Source of the DNA: Methylocystaceae bacterium
GTDB taxonomy: Bacteria; Pseudomonadota; Alphaproteobacteria; Rhizobiales; Beijerinckiaceae
Assembly (NCBI GenBank): GCA_009773555.1
Contig: WSXZ01000041.1
Location: 1 to 44,044, forward strand
DNA: 44,044 nt
Reading direction: 5' to 3'
Shown here: positions 8,587 through 17,899 of the stretch, piece after piece
Layout of the letters: every line of letters begins with the position of its first letter
How positions within the stretch are numbered: the stretch's first letter is position 1
Notes under the pieces: model-generated
Seen by the model: only the letters and a program-made list of their open reading frames with translations
Told to the model about the DNA's origin: nothing
Databases searched by the model: none
Made by a program: the position numbers and the translations under genes

Positions 8587-9573
8587 GTGGCGGCGCACAC
8601 TCAACACGCAGAAACGATATCGCGCGGCGCGCGCATGCTGCGCACGGCGTTGGGCGCACAAATTGCCGAATGGCTCGACGACGACAGCGTCGTCGAAATC
8701 ATGCTCAATCCAGACGGCCGGCTCTGGCTCGATCGCCTAACGACCGGGCTTGAGGACACGGGCGCCCAACTTTCGTCGGAGGATGGCGAACGGATCATCC
8801 GACTCGTCGCGCATCATGTCGGTGCCGAAGTTCATGCGGGGGCGCCCCGCGTTTCGGCGGAATTGCCAGAAAGCGGCGAGCGGTTTGAGGGCGTGTTGCC
8901 GCCGATCGTCTACGCGCCGGCCTTTTCGATCCGCAAGCCAGCTGTCGCGGTGTTCTCGCTCGACGATTACGTCACCGCTGGCGTTATTACGATGCATCAA
9001 GCCGCGATCCTTCGCGCGGCCGTCGTCGAACGCAAAAATATCCTCGTCGCCGGCGGCACGTCGACCGGAAAGACGACGCTCGCCAATGCCTTGCTAGCGG
9101 AAGTCGCTAAATCGAACGATCGCGTCGTTCTAATCGAAGACACGCGGGAACTGCAGTGCGCGGCGCCGAACCTCGTTTCGTTACGGACCAAAGACGGCGT
9201 CGCATCCCTCTCCGAGCTTGTGCGCGCGTCACTGCGCCTACGGCCCGATCGTATTCCGATTGGCGAAGTGCGCGGCAGCGAAGCTCTGGACTTGCTCAAA
9301 GCCTGGGGCACCGGCCATCCAGGCGGCGTCGGCACCATTCACGCGGGCTCCGCGCTTGGCACGCTACGGCGCCTCGAACAGCTCATCCAGGAAGCCGTCG
9401 TCACCGTTCCTAGAGCGCTGATCGCCGAGACGATTCAGATCATCGCCGTGCTCGCCGGCCGGGGGTCTGAGCGCAGGCTGATCGAGCTCGCCGCCGTCAC
9501 AGGCCTGAATGAGCACGGCGACTACGCGCTCGTTGATCTTACCCGTATTAATCTTGGAGAACACCATGAATAG
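8587..9573 (+). CDS. trbB: TrbB conjugal transfer ATPase
   Basis: A hexameric VirB11-type secretion ATPase at the base of the type IV secretion channel. The protein has 328 residues, normal for TrbB. The Walker A motif GGTSTGKTT is near residue 156; RVVLIEDTRELQ (Asp box), PIGEVRGSEALDLLKAW (Walker B) and GHPGGVGTIHAG (His box) follow. The start is a GTG at 8587 preceded by GGGGAGAG. It is the first gene of the trb operon and overlaps trbC by eight bases. No traG or relaxase gene precedes it, although in related elements TraG often does. Confidence 0.95.
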   Translation: MAAHTQHAETISRGARMLRTALGAQIAEWLDDDSVVEIMLNPDGRLWLDRLTTGLEDTGAQLSSEDGERIIRLVAHHVGAEVHAGAPRVSAELPESGERFEGVLPPIVYAPAFSIRKPAVAVFSLDDYVTAGVITMHQAAILRAAVVERKNILVAGGTSTGKTTLANALLAEVAKSNDRVVLIEDTRELQCAAPNLVSLRTKDGVASLSELVRASLRLRPDRIPIGEVRGSEALDLLKAWGTGHPGGVGTIHAGSALGTLRRLEQLIQEAVVTVPRALIAETIQIIAVLAGRGSERRLIELAAVTGLNEHGDYALVDLTRINLGEHHE

Positions 9574-9901
9574 GTTTCATAGTGACGAGACATTTCGCGC
9601 GCGATTTGGGGTCGTCGCTTTCATATTTGGCGGTGCTGTCCTTTCAACGCCGGCCCTCGCCGCCGGCTCCAACATGCCCTGGGAGCAGCCGCTCCAGCAG
9701 ATCCTGCAGTCGATCGAAGGGCCGGTGGCCAAGATCATCGCGGTCATCATCATCATCACGACCGGGCTGACGCTCGCCTTTGGCGACACGTCGGGTGGCT
9801 TCCGGCGGTTGGTGCAAATCGTCTTCGGACTTTCAATCGCATTCGCCGCGTCGAGCTTCTTTCTCTCCTTTTTTTCTTTCGGCGGCGGAGCGCTGATCTG
9901 A
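9566..9901 (+). CDS. trbC: TrbC pilin precursor
   Basis: A major pilus subunit of the P-type conjugation system, VirB2 family. It has 111 residues with a long signal region (FGVVAFIFGGAVLSTPALAA), then the TrbC core with two hydrophobic helices (AKIIAVIIIITTGLTLAF and LVQIVFGLSIAFAAS). The ATG at 9566, inside the end of trbB, is preceded by GGAGA; longer upstream frames are just trbB shadows. Its TGA shares one base with the trbD ATG (TGATG). In RP4 the pilin is cyclised by TraF; no such protease is seen in the window. Confidence 0.92.
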   Translation: MNRFHSDETFRARFGVVAFIFGGAVLSTPALAAGSNMPWEQPLQQILQSIEGPVAKIIAVIIIITTGLTLAFGDTSGGFRRLVQIVFGLSIAFAASSFFLSFFSFGGGALI

Positions 9902-10185
9902 TGGAGACAATTTCGCTTTCATCAGAGACTTCCGCTCCTGGCTTTCGGGTTCCCGTGCGCCGTTCCTTGACCGAGCCGATCTTTCTCGGCGGCGCGCCGC
10001 GCTCGATCGCGATTTTGAACGGGACGCTCGCGGCCGCGCTCGGTCTCGGTCTGCGGCTTTGGATCGCTGGCCTCCTCTTCTGGGTCGTGGCGCAGACGGC
10101 AGCCACCTGGGCGGGAAAACGCGATCCCGACTTCGTCGAGGTCGTGCGTCGCCACCTGCGCTATCCGGCGCATTTCGGCGCTTGA
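9901..10185 (+). CDS. trbD: TrbD inner-membrane T4SS protein
   Basis: VirB3-type inner-membrane component of 94 residues. The family motif PVRRSLTEPIFLGGAPRS is near the N-terminus, followed by a hydrophobic hairpin (GLRLWIAGLLFWVVAQTAA) and a basic C-terminal tail. It works with TrbE in pilus assembly and is coupled to trbC by a one-base overlap. trbE starts 12 bases further on. Confidence 0.93.
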   Translation: METISLSSETSAPGFRVPVRRSLTEPIFLGGAPRSIAILNGTLAAALGLGLRLWIAGLLFWVVAQTAATWAGKRDPDFVEVVRRHLRYPAHFGA

Positions 10186-10197
10186 GGGAAAGCCTCC

Positions 10198-12633
10198 ATG
10201 CTGAACCTCGCCGAATATCGCAAGAAACCACAGAGCTTGGCCGATTTCCTGCCATGGGCGGCGCTGGTGGCGCCCGGCGTCGTTTTGAACAAGGACGGCT
10301 CTTTTCAGCGGACAGCGCGATTTCGCGGTCCGGATTTGGAGAGCGCAACGCCAGCGGAACTTGTCGGGGTCACCGCCCGGCTCAACAATGCCCTGCGGCG
10401 CCTCGGCTCCGGCTGGGCGATCTTTTTCGAGGCACAGCGCAATCCGGCGCAGGATTATCCGGCGAGTTTCTTTCCCGATCCCGTCTCGATGCTGGTCGAC
10501 GAAGAGCGCAAGGCGCAGTTCGAAGAGGAAGGCGCGCATTTCGAGAGCGGGTACTTTCTGACCCTCGTCTATCTGCCGCCCGAAGACGATGCGGCGAACG
10601 CCGAGAACTGGCTCTACGAAGGCCGCTCATCCGGCGAGGACGCAAATAGCGTCCTCGCCTCATACGTCGATCGAAGCAATCGGCTGCTACAGCTGATCGA
10701 GGGCTTCGCGCCGGAAGCCGAGTGGCTTGATGACGTCGATACCCTTTCGTACCTTCATTCTTGCGTCTCGACCAAGCGCCATCGGGTGCGCGTGCCTGAG
10801 ACGCCTATGCACCTCGACGCCATTCTCGTCGACGAGCCATTAACCGGCGGGCTGGGGCCGCGCTTGGGGAATGCGCATCTGCGCACGCTGACGATCCTCG
10901 GCTTTCCCTCATCGACTCATCCAGGGATTCTCGACGAACTTAATTGTCTCGCCTTTTCCTATCGCTGGTCGACACGGGCGATCTCGCTCGACAAGAGTGA
11001 TGCAAGCAAGGTTTTGACCCGCATCCGTCGCCAATGGTTCGCCAAGCGCAAATCGATACTCGCCATCCTCAAGGAAGTGATGACCAATGAGGCGGCGACG
11101 CTCGTCGACACCGACGCGCATAATAAGGCGCTTGAAGCGGACGCCGCGCTTCAGGATATCGGCTCAGATCTCATCGGCGAAGCCTATCTGACGGCGACGC
11201 TCACTGTCTGGGACGAAGATCCGCGTCTCGCCGACGAAAAGCTGCGGCTTGCCGAAAAGATCATCCAGGGCCGCGACTTCACCTGCATGATTGAGACGGT
11301 CAACGCGATCGAGGCATGGCTTGGCTCGCTTCCCGGACATGCTTACGCCAATGTCCGTCAGCCGCCGGTCTCGACGATCAATCTCGCCCATATGATCCCG
11401 CTCTCGGCGGGCTGGGCGGGACCGCTCACCGACGCTCATCTTAATGCGCCGCCGCTGTTCTTTGCCAAGACCGAAGGCTCAACGCCGTTCCGTTTTTCGC
11501 TTCATGTCGGCGATGTCGGCCATACGCTCGTCGTTGGCCCGACCGGCGCAGGCAAGAGCGTGCTCTTAGCGCTGATGGCGCTGCAGTTTCGCCGCTACCA
11601 ACGGTCGCGCATCTTCATCTTCGACTTTGGCGGCTCGGCACGCGCCGTGACGCTCTCTATGGGCGGAAGCTGGCGCGATCTCGGCGGCGCGTTGTCGGAA
11701 GACGCTTTTGAGCCTGTCTCACTGCAGCCGCTCGCTAACGTCATCGATGCGGCCGAACGCGGCTGGGCGCCGGAATGGATCGCCTCGATCCTCGCGCGCG
11801 AGAATGTCACCATCACCCCAGAAGTGAAAGACCATATCTGGTCGGCGCTCTCGTCTCTCGCTTCCGGCCCTGTTCATGAGAGAACGCTCACCGGACTCTC
11901 CGTCCTTCTGCAATCCAATCCCTTAAAGCGCGCGCTCAAACCCTATTGCCTAGGCGGACCGCATGGCCGGCTTCTCGACGCCGAGGCGCACGATTTGAGC
12001 GACGCCGAGGTCCAGTGTTTCGAGACGGAGGGGCTGATCGGTTCCACCGCGGCCCCGGCCGTCCTTTCCTATCTCTTCCACCGAATCGAGGCGGCGCTCG
12101 ACGGCTTGCCCGCTTTGCTTATCATCGACGAAGGCTGGCTCGCGCTCGACGATCCGGGCTTCGCCGCACAGCTGCGCGAATGGCTCAAAACGCTGCGCAA
12201 GAAAAACGCCTCCGTCGTCTTCGCCACGCAGTCGCTTGCCGATATCGAAACAAGTCCGATCGCGCCGGCAATCATTGAGAGCTGCCCGACGCGTATCTTT
12301 CTTCCCAATGAGCGTGCGATCGAACCGCAGATCCTCGCGATCTATCGGCGCTTCGGTCTCAACGACCGACAAATCGAAATCATCGCGCGGGCGACGCCCA
12401 AGCGCGACTATTACTGCCAGTCGCGGCGCGGCAACCGCCTCTTCGAACTCGGACTTGGTCCCCTCGCCCTGGCGCTCTGCGCCGCGTCCTCAAAAAATGA
12501 TCAGCGGGCGATTTCACAATCTATCTCCGAGCACGGCCGCGAGGGGTTCGCCCGCGCCTGGCTGACGCATTGCGGCCTTCGCTGGGCCGCCGACCTTCTC
12601 CCCAATCCCGCATCTTCGGAGACCTCGTCATGA
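10198..12633 (+). CDS. trbE: TrbE conjugal transfer ATPase
   Basis: VirB4-type ATPase, the largest energising protein of the channel. At 811 residues it has full family length. The N-terminal CagE/TrbE domain (LNLAEYRKKPQSLADFLPWA; later CFMIETVNAI-like and VSTINLAHMIPLSAGWAG segments) leads to the Walker A GPTGAGKSVLLALMAL at about residue 447. Walker B is PALLIIDEGWLALDD, and ASVVFATQSLADIETSPIAP follows. No frameshift or missing block is visible. The end overlaps trbJ (ATGA at 12630). Confidence 0.96.
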   Translation: MLNLAEYRKKPQSLADFLPWAALVAPGVVLNKDGSFQRTARFRGPDLESATPAELVGVTARLNNALRRLGSGWAIFFEAQRNPAQDYPASFFPDPVSMLVDEERKAQFEEEGAHFESGYFLTLVYLPPEDDAANAENWLYEGRSSGEDANSVLASYVDRSNRLLQLIEGFAPEAEWLDDVDTLSYLHSCVSTKRHRVRVPETPMHLDAILVDEPLTGGLGPRLGNAHLRTLTILGFPSSTHPGILDELNCLAFSYRWSTRAISLDKSDASKVLTRIRRQWFAKRKSILAILKEVMTNEAATLVDTDAHNKALEADAALQDIGSDLIGEAYLTATLTVWDEDPRLADEKLRLAEKIIQGRDFTCMIETVNAIEAWLGSLPGHAYANVRQPPVSTINLAHMIPLSAGWAGPLTDAHLNAPPLFFAKTEGSTPFRFSLHVGDVGHTLVVGPTGAGKSVLLALMALQFRRYQRSRIFIFDFGGSARAVTLSMGGSWRDLGGALSEDAFEPVSLQPLANVIDAAERGWAPEWIASILARENVTITPEVKDHIWSALSSLASGPVHERTLTGLSVLLQSNPLKRALKPYCLGGPHGRLLDAEAHDLSDAEVQCFETEGLIGSTAAPAVLSYLFHRIEAALDGLPALLIIDEGWLALDDPGFAAQLREWLKTLRKKNASVVFATQSLADIETSPIAPAIIESCPTRIFLPNERAIEPQILAIYRRFGLNDRQIEIIARATPKRDYYCQSRRGNRLFELGLGPLALALCAASSKNDQRAISQSISEHGREGFARAWLTHCGLRWAADLLPNPASSETSS

Positions 12634-13361
12634 TAAGGAAACGCTCGCTCGCAGCTGCGACGGCTGTCGCCATTTTCTTCTCTCTAAATGTTCCCTCATC
12701 GGCGCAATTGGCGGTGTTCGATCCCACCAATTATGCGCAAAACGTCATGACAGCGGCGAATACGCTGCGGCAGATCAACAATCAGATCGCGAGCCTCCAG
12801 AACGAGGCTCAGATGCTGATCAATGAGGGCAAAAATCTCACAAATCTCCCCTACTCCTCGCTGCAAAGCCTCCAACAATCGATCGGTGAGACCCAGCGAC
12901 TGCTGATTGACGCGCAGCGCATCGCCTATGACATGCGCCAGATCGATCAGGCTTTCTCGACCCATTATGGGCCGGCGAACGTCTCGATAAGCTCCGCTTC
13001 GCTGATCGATGGCGCAAGGCAGCGCTGGCAGAATTCTCTGGCGGCGCTGCAAGACGCGATGCGCGTTCAGGCCGGCATCGTTCAATCGATCGACACGGCC
13101 AAATTCGAAGCCGGGACGCTTCTGTCATCGAGCCAATCGGCCGTTGGCTCGCTTCAAGCGTCGCAGGCCGGCAATCAGCTGCTCGCGCTACAGAGCAAGC
13201 AACTCGCCGATGTGACGGCGCTACTCGCCTCGCAGGGACGCGCCCAGTCGTTCGAACTCGCGCGTCAAGCCGAGGCGCAGGAACAGGCGCGCGAGCAAAT
13301 GCGGCGCTTTATCGCTCCTGGCCAGGCCTATCAGCCTGGCGACGTCGCCATGTTCCATTAA
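12630..13361 (+). CDS. trbJ: TrbJ (VirB5-type) periplasmic protein
   Basis: An exported minor pilus component, VirB5-like, 243 residues. The signal peptide MIRKRSLAAATAVAIFFSLN is followed by the family signature AVFDPTNYAQNVMTAANTLR and an extended helical, glutamine-rich region (QINNQIASLQNEAQMLINEG) likely to form coiled coil. The ATG overlapping the trbE stop is the only start that gives a signal peptide; the longer frame from 12570 is inside trbE. Confidence 0.93.
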   Translation: MIRKRSLAAATAVAIFFSLNVPSSAQLAVFDPTNYAQNVMTAANTLRQINNQIASLQNEAQMLINEGKNLTNLPYSSLQSLQQSIGETQRLLIDAQRIAYDMRQIDQAFSTHYGPANVSISSASLIDGARQRWQNSLAALQDAMRVQAGIVQSIDTAKFEAGTLLSSSQSAVGSLQASQAGNQLLALQSKQLADVTALLASQGRAQSFELARQAEAQEQAREQMRRFIAPGQAYQPGDVAMFH

Positions 13362-13373
13362 GGGCGCGCTGCG

Positions 13374-13754
13374 ATGAAGATCGAACAATGGCTTAGCCCC
13401 GAAAATCTCGGTCTGGTTGCTGTCGGCATCGTCCTCGGCGCCTTCTCGCTCATTGGCGTTGAGGCCGCCTGCGACGCCGATGTCGCCGCAAGATTGCGCG
13501 CCTCAAAAATCTTTGAATTGGCTGAGCCCTCAAAGGCTTCGCCGATTGATAGCGAAACGCTGCGCTGCGCGACGCTTCCCATTGAACAGGCCGACGATCC
13601 CAAATGCCAAGCGCTCTGGGCGGCGCAGCGGAGAAAGTTTTTGGCGCCGAAGAAGAAGGACGACGATTCGGGCGCTGCGCCGAAGATGTTTCCCTCAGTC
13701 CCGCGCGCGCTCGAAAAGCCGGCAGAGAAATCCGCGCCCGCCCAAAGCGAGTAA
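13374..13754 (+). CDS. trbK: TrbK-alt putative entry-exclusion protein
   Basis: A small protein of 126 residues with one N-terminal membrane helix (LGLVAVGIVLGAFSLIGVEA) and a charged soluble tail containing CATLPIEQADDPKCQALW. Its position between trbJ and trbL and its general form match the alternative TrbK found in rhizobial trb operons. TrbK-like proteins are proposed to block entry of a second copy of the element; that role is inferred from family membership only. The tail becomes proline- and lysine-rich. Confidence 0.82.
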   Translation: MKIEQWLSPENLGLVAVGIVLGAFSLIGVEAACDADVAARLRASKIFELAEPSKASPIDSETLRCATLPIEQADDPKCQALWAAQRRKFLAPKKKDDDSGAAPKMFPSVPRALEKPAEKSAPAQSE

Positions 13755-13758
13755 GCCG

Positions 13759-15012
13759 ATGGGTGGAACTGGCGTCATCGATCGCTTTCTCGAGGTCTTC
13801 ACCCGCTACATCGATAGCGGCTTTGGCCTCCTTGGCGGAGAAGCCTCTTTCCTGGCTTCGACCCTTGTCGTCATCGATGTGACGCTCGCCGCGCTCTTCT
13901 GGAGCTGGGGCCCTGACGAAGACGTCATCGCTCGCCTCGTCAAGAAGACCCTCTTCGTCGGCGTCTTCGCCTTTCTCATCGGCAATTGGAACAATCTCGC
14001 GAGGATCGTCTTCGAGAGCTTTTCTGGTCTTGGTCTCAAAGCCGCCGGAAGCAGTCTTTCGTCAGCGGATTTCCTGCGACCGGGGCGCATCGCGCAGGTG
14101 GGGATCGACGCCGGTCGTCCGATCCTGGAATCGATCTCATCGCTCCTCGGTTACGTCTCCTTCTTCGAAAACTTCGTCCAGATCGTCGTGCTGATGTTCG
14201 CCTGGACGGTCGTACTACTCAGCTTCTTCATTCTGGCGATTCAGCTCTTCGTGACGCTGATCGAATTCAAGCTCACGACGCTCGCCGGCTTTATTCTCAT
14301 TCCCTTCGGCCTCTTCGGCAAAACCGCCTTCCTTGCTGAACGCGTTCTCGGCAATGTCGTCTCCTCAGGCGTCAAGGTGCTTGTTCTCGCCGTCATTGTC
14401 GGTGTCGGTTCGACGCTCTTCGCGCAATTCACGCAAAGCGCGTCTGGCGCAGAGCCGACTGTCGACGACGCCATGGCGCTCGTTCTTGCGGCGCTGTCGC
14501 TTCTGGGTCTCGGGATACTTGGCCCCGGCGTCGCCAATGGCATCGTCTCTGGAGGGCCGCAGCTCGGCGCGGGCGCGGTCGTCGGAACCGGTCTTACTGC
14601 TGGCGGCGCAGTTCTCGCCGGCGCCGGCGCGGCGCGGATTGTTGGCGGCGCTTTGATGGGGCCGGCCGGAAAGAACGAGACGCAGGCCGCCGCCCTGCTG
14701 CCGCCCTCGCGCGGTCCCGACGCTCCCGGCGGCGGTTCTCCCAATGGATACTCACCGCGCCCAGGTGGAGCGCCGGGAGGCGGAACAGCCGCTGCCGCTG
14801 AATCATCGGCCGCACAATTTTCGAGCGCGTCTCCGATCGGCGGATCGGCAATCCCAGATCCCGCAGCTTCACCGGCCGGCGAACCCGCCTGGGCCAAGCG
14901 CATTAAACGCAGCCAGTCCGTCGCTCATGGCGTCTCGCTCGCCGCCCATTCCATCCGCGCCGGCGACGCGCATGGCGCCGGAACATCCATCAATCTTTCT
15001 GAAGGCCGCTAA
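13759..15012 (+). CDS. trbL: TrbL (VirB6-type) polytopic membrane protein
   Basis: Inner-membrane platform protein of the T4SS, 417 residues. The start ATGGGTGGAACTGG at 13759 follows trbK by four bases; the longer frame from 13417 runs through trbK. Motifs GVIDRFLEVFTRYIDSGFGL and several hydrophobic helices (VVLMFAWTVVLLSFFILAIQ; LAALSLLGLGILGPGVANGI) are followed by a low-complexity Gly/Pro/Ala-rich cytoplasmic tail. All these fit TrbL. The stop TAA directly abuts the trbF ATG. Confidence 0.94.
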   Translation: MGGTGVIDRFLEVFTRYIDSGFGLLGGEASFLASTLVVIDVTLAALFWSWGPDEDVIARLVKKTLFVGVFAFLIGNWNNLARIVFESFSGLGLKAAGSSLSSADFLRPGRIAQVGIDAGRPILESISSLLGYVSFFENFVQIVVLMFAWTVVLLSFFILAIQLFVTLIEFKLTTLAGFILIPFGLFGKTAFLAERVLGNVVSSGVKVLVLAVIVGVGSTLFAQFTQSASGAEPTVDDAMALVLAALSLLGLGILGPGVANGIVSGGPQLGAGAVVGTGLTAGGAVLAGAGAARIVGGALMGPAGKNETQAAALLPPSRGPDAPGGGSPNGYSPRPGGAPGGGTAAAAESSAAQFSSASPIGGSAIPDPAASPAGEPAWAKRIKRSQSVAHGVSLAAHSIRAGDAHGAGTSINLSEGR

Positions 15013-15693
15013 ATGTTCAACCGCTCTTCCGTTCGCTACGGGCGCTCCCCCGAACCCGTCACCCCCTACCAGAAGGCCGCGCAGGTCTGGGACGAGCGCA
15101 TCGGCTCGGCGCGCGTGCAGGCGAAGAACTGGCGCCTTATCGCCTTTGGCAATCTGATCCTCGCCGGAGGACTCGCAGGCGCTCTCGTCTGGCAAAGCGC
15201 GCGCGGGTCCATCGTTCCCTGGGTGGTGCAGATCGATAAGCTCGGCGAAGCGCAGACTGTCGCCCCGGCAATCGCCGATTATCAGCCAACCGATGCGCAG
15301 ATCGCCTGGCATCTCGCGCGCTTCATCGAGAATGTCCGCGCCATACCCGCCGACCCCATCATCGTCCGCCAGAACTGGCTCAAAGCCTATGATTTCGTGA
15401 CGGACAAGGGCGCGCATGCTCTCAACGACTACGCCCGCGCCAATGATCCTTTCGCCAAGGTCGGGCAAATCCAGATCGCCGTTGACGTTACGAGCGTCAT
15501 TCGCGCTTCGACCGATTCCTTCCGCATCGCCTGGACCGAGCGGCGCTACGAGAACGCCAGCCTCGCTTCGACCGAACGTTGGACCGCGATTCTGACCATC
15601 GTGGTGCAGCCGCCCCGCGATGCCGAGCGCCTGCGCAAAAATCCGCTCGGACTTTTCATCCACGCCATCAACTGGTCGAAGGAGCTCGGATAA
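15013..15693 (+). CDS. trbF: TrbF (VirB8-type) inner-membrane protein
   Basis: Assembly factor of the T4SS core, 226 residues. The N-terminal motif NPYQKAAQ-like (TPYQKAAQVWDERIGSARVQ) is followed by one membrane helix (GNLILAGGLAGALVWQSA) and a periplasmic VirB8-type domain ending in LGLFIHAINWSKELG. The gene has no spacer from trbL and overlaps trbG by one base (TAATG), indicating tight translational coupling. Confidence 0.94.
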   Translation: MFNRSSVRYGRSPEPVTPYQKAAQVWDERIGSARVQAKNWRLIAFGNLILAGGLAGALVWQSARGSIVPWVVQIDKLGEAQTVAPAIADYQPTDAQIAWHLARFIENVRAIPADPIIVRQNWLKAYDFVTDKGAHALNDYARANDPFAKVGQIQIAVDVTSVIRASTDSFRIAWTERRYENASLASTERWTAILTIVVQPPRDAERLRKNPLGLFIHAINWSKELG

Positions 15694-16685
15694 TGAAGCC
15701 GATCCGATCCAAGAGATTCATCGCCGCCCTACTCGCTTCGACCTCGCTTTCCGCCTGCATGAGCTTCAAGCCGCCCGAGATCGCCTATGACGATATTCCC
15801 CTCCCTGCCGTAATCGAGAATGAGCCGGAGAGGCCAGTCAAGATCGTCGAGATTCCGAAGATCCTGCCGCTGCCGGGGCAGCTTAAACCCTTGTCGAAGT
15901 TCAAGGAGACGCCGGAAGCGCCCGATCCAAAAGTCAGGGTGGCGCAGGCAAACGCGGCGGCGCGCGTTCAACCCAGCCGCGCTGGCTATATCAACGCTGT
16001 CCAAATCTATCCCTTCACCGAAGGCGCGCTCTATCAGGTCTATGCGTCGCCGGGAGAGATCACCGACATCGCGCTCCAGGAGGGCGAGCAGCTTGTCGGC
16101 TCTGGCCCCGTCGCCGCCGGCGACACTGTGCGCTGGATCATCGGCGATACGGAAAGCGGCGTTGGCGCATCGAGGAAGACCCACATCATGGTCAAACCGA
16201 CGCGGCCTGACCTTATGACCAATCTCGTGATCAACACGGATCGGCGCACCTATCATCTGGAGCTCAGAGCAACGGAAAAGACCTATATGGCTTCCGTCTC
16301 TTGGCAATATCCCCACGACGAGCTCATTGCGCTTCGACGGCGCAACACTGCGGCCGAAGAAGTTATGCCGGTCGATACAGGCGTTAATCTCGCAAGCCTC
16401 AACTTCCGTTATGCGATCGAAGGCGACGCAGCGCCATGGCGCCCGCTCCGCGCTTTCGATGACGGCCGCAAGGTCTATATCGAATTTCCGCGCGGCATTT
16501 CCCAAGGTGAAATGCCGCCGCTCTTCGTCATCGGCGCTTCCGGCGACAGCCAGCTCGTCAATTATCGCGTGCGCGGCCATCACATGGTCGTCGATCGGCT
16601 CTTCGCCGCCGCCGAACTGCGCTTTGGATCCGACGATCAAAGAGTGGTCCGGATCGTGCGCAGCGACGTGAGGCCGGCCATATGA
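15693..16685 (+). CDS. trbG: TrbG (VirB9-type) periplasmic/outer-membrane protein
   Basis: VirB9-family component of the outer-membrane core complex, 330 residues. The N-terminus has a lipoprotein-like signal ending LLASTSLSACMSF. A proline-rich linker leads to the VirB9 domain with QIYPFTEGALYQVYASPGEI, IMVKPTRPDLMTNLVINTDR and YHLELRATEKTYMASVSWQYP. The start at 15693 is set by the overlap with the trbF stop and by the signal sequence. Its TGA overlaps the trbI ATG. Confidence 0.94.
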   Translation: MKPIRSKRFIAALLASTSLSACMSFKPPEIAYDDIPLPAVIENEPERPVKIVEIPKILPLPGQLKPLSKFKETPEAPDPKVRVAQANAAARVQPSRAGYINAVQIYPFTEGALYQVYASPGEITDIALQEGEQLVGSGPVAAGDTVRWIIGDTESGVGASRKTHIMVKPTRPDLMTNLVINTDRRTYHLELRATEKTYMASVSWQYPHDELIALRRRNTAAEEVMPVDTGVNLASLNFRYAIEGDAAPWRPLRAFDDGRKVYIEFPRGISQGEMPPLFVIGASGDSQLVNYRVRGHHMVVDRLFAAAELRFGSDDQRVVRIVRSDVRPAI

Positions 16686-17899
16686 GCCCGCCGGAGCACG
16701 AGAAGAAGCTTGCGGAGGAATTGCGGCTGCGGCCCGATCGCCCGCAAGTGACGCGGCTCTCACGCAAGGTGCTCATCGCACTCGCCGGCTTCTCGTCTTC
16801 GCTCATTCTCGGCCTGACGCTTTGGGCGCTGCATGAGCGTTCGGGCGCCAAGGCGCCGCCCGAACTCTATAACACCGACGTCAAGACGACCGCCGACGGG
16901 CTCGCCGGACTGCCACGCGACTATACGGCGTTGCCCAAAAATGTGCCGAAGCTCGGACCGCCTTTGCCGGGAGATCTCGGCCGGCCGATCCTGGCGGCCC
17001 AGGGTCAACTGCCGCAAGCGACTGTCGATCCGGAAGCGCAGCGCGTGAGCCAGGAGCGCGAAACGGCGCGCACCGCCAAACTCTTCGCACAGACCACCAC
17101 GCATCACCGAGCGCAGACTGCGACGGAAGTGTTGCCTCATTCATTCAATGGCGAGCCCTCATCTCCGGGCTCCACATTGTCCGCGGAAATTGCGCCTATC
17201 GATCCTGGCGCGATCCAAAACATGCAGGATCGCAAGCTCGCGTTCGTCAATGCGCCGGCCGATCGTCGAACCGTCAGCTCCGATCGGCTCGAACATCCGG
17301 TTTCGCGTTACGTCCTGCAAGCAGGCGCGGTCATTCCGGCTGCGCTTGTCACCGGCATCCGCTCCGATCTCCCCGGCCAGATCGCGGCCCAAGTGACCGA
17401 AAACGTATTTGACAGCCCCACGGGAGAATTCCTGCTGATCCCGCAGGGCTCGAAACTGATCGGCGTCTATGATTCGCAAATCGCCTTCGGCCAGTCGCGC
17501 GTGCTGCTTGTCTGGAACAGGCTAATTCTTCCTGACGGGCGTTCGATCGTTCTCGAACGCCAGCCTGGCGCCGATGCGTCGGGCTATTCCGGGCTCGAGG
17601 ATGAGGTCGATCATCACTGGCTTCGTCTCGCCGGCGCCGCGGCGCTCTCGACCATTCTGGGCGTCGGCACGCAACTCGGCACGACGGGCGATGAAAACGC
17701 GCTCATCCAGGCGCTGCGCCGTGGCGGTGCGCAAAGCCTTAATCAAACCGGCCAGCAGATCGTCGCACGAAATCTCAATATCCAGCCGACTTTGACCATC
17801 CGGCCAGGCTTTCCGGTGCGGGTGATCGTCACGCGCGACCTGGTGCTCGCGCCTTATCAAGAGCGCGCAACAGTCGCCGTAAAGCGAGACGAGCCATGA
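16682..17899 (+). CDS. trbI: TrbI (VirB10-type) membrane-spanning channel protein
   Basis: VirB10-family protein that spans the inner and outer membrane part of the channel; 405 residues. A cytoplasmic N-terminus, one membrane helix (VLIALAGFSSSLILGLTLWA) and a long Pro/Ala-rich periplasmic linker precede the conserved domain. That domain shows LQAGAVIPAALVTGIRSDLPG, GEFLLIPQGSKLIGVYDSQI and NLNIQPTLTIRPGFPVRVIV. The ends overlap trbG and the DUF2274 gene by four bases each (ATGA). Confidence 0.95.
   Translation: MSPPEHEKKLAEELRLRPDRPQVTRLSRKVLIALAGFSSSLILGLTLWALHERSGAKAPPELYNTDVKTTADGLAGLPRDYTALPKNVPKLGPPLPGDLGRPILAAQGQLPQATVDPEAQRVSQERETARTAKLFAQTTTHHRAQTATEVLPHSFNGEPSSPGSTLSAEIAPIDPGAIQNMQDRKLAFVNAPADRRTVSSDRLEHPVSRYVLQAGAVIPAALVTGIRSDLPGQIAAQVTENVFDSPTGEFLLIPQGSKLIGVYDSQIAFGQSRVLLVWNRLILPDGRSIVLERQPGADASGYSGLEDEVDHHWLRLAGAAALSTILGVGTQLGTTGDENALIQALRRGGAQSLNQTGQQIVARNLNIQPTLTIRPGFPVRVIVTRDLVLAPYQERATVAVKRDEP

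Noticed and set aside
15729-16763. 344-residue minus-strand open frame
   Set aside because: Antisense to trbG/trbI, no recognisable domain, and the plus-strand genes are certain.
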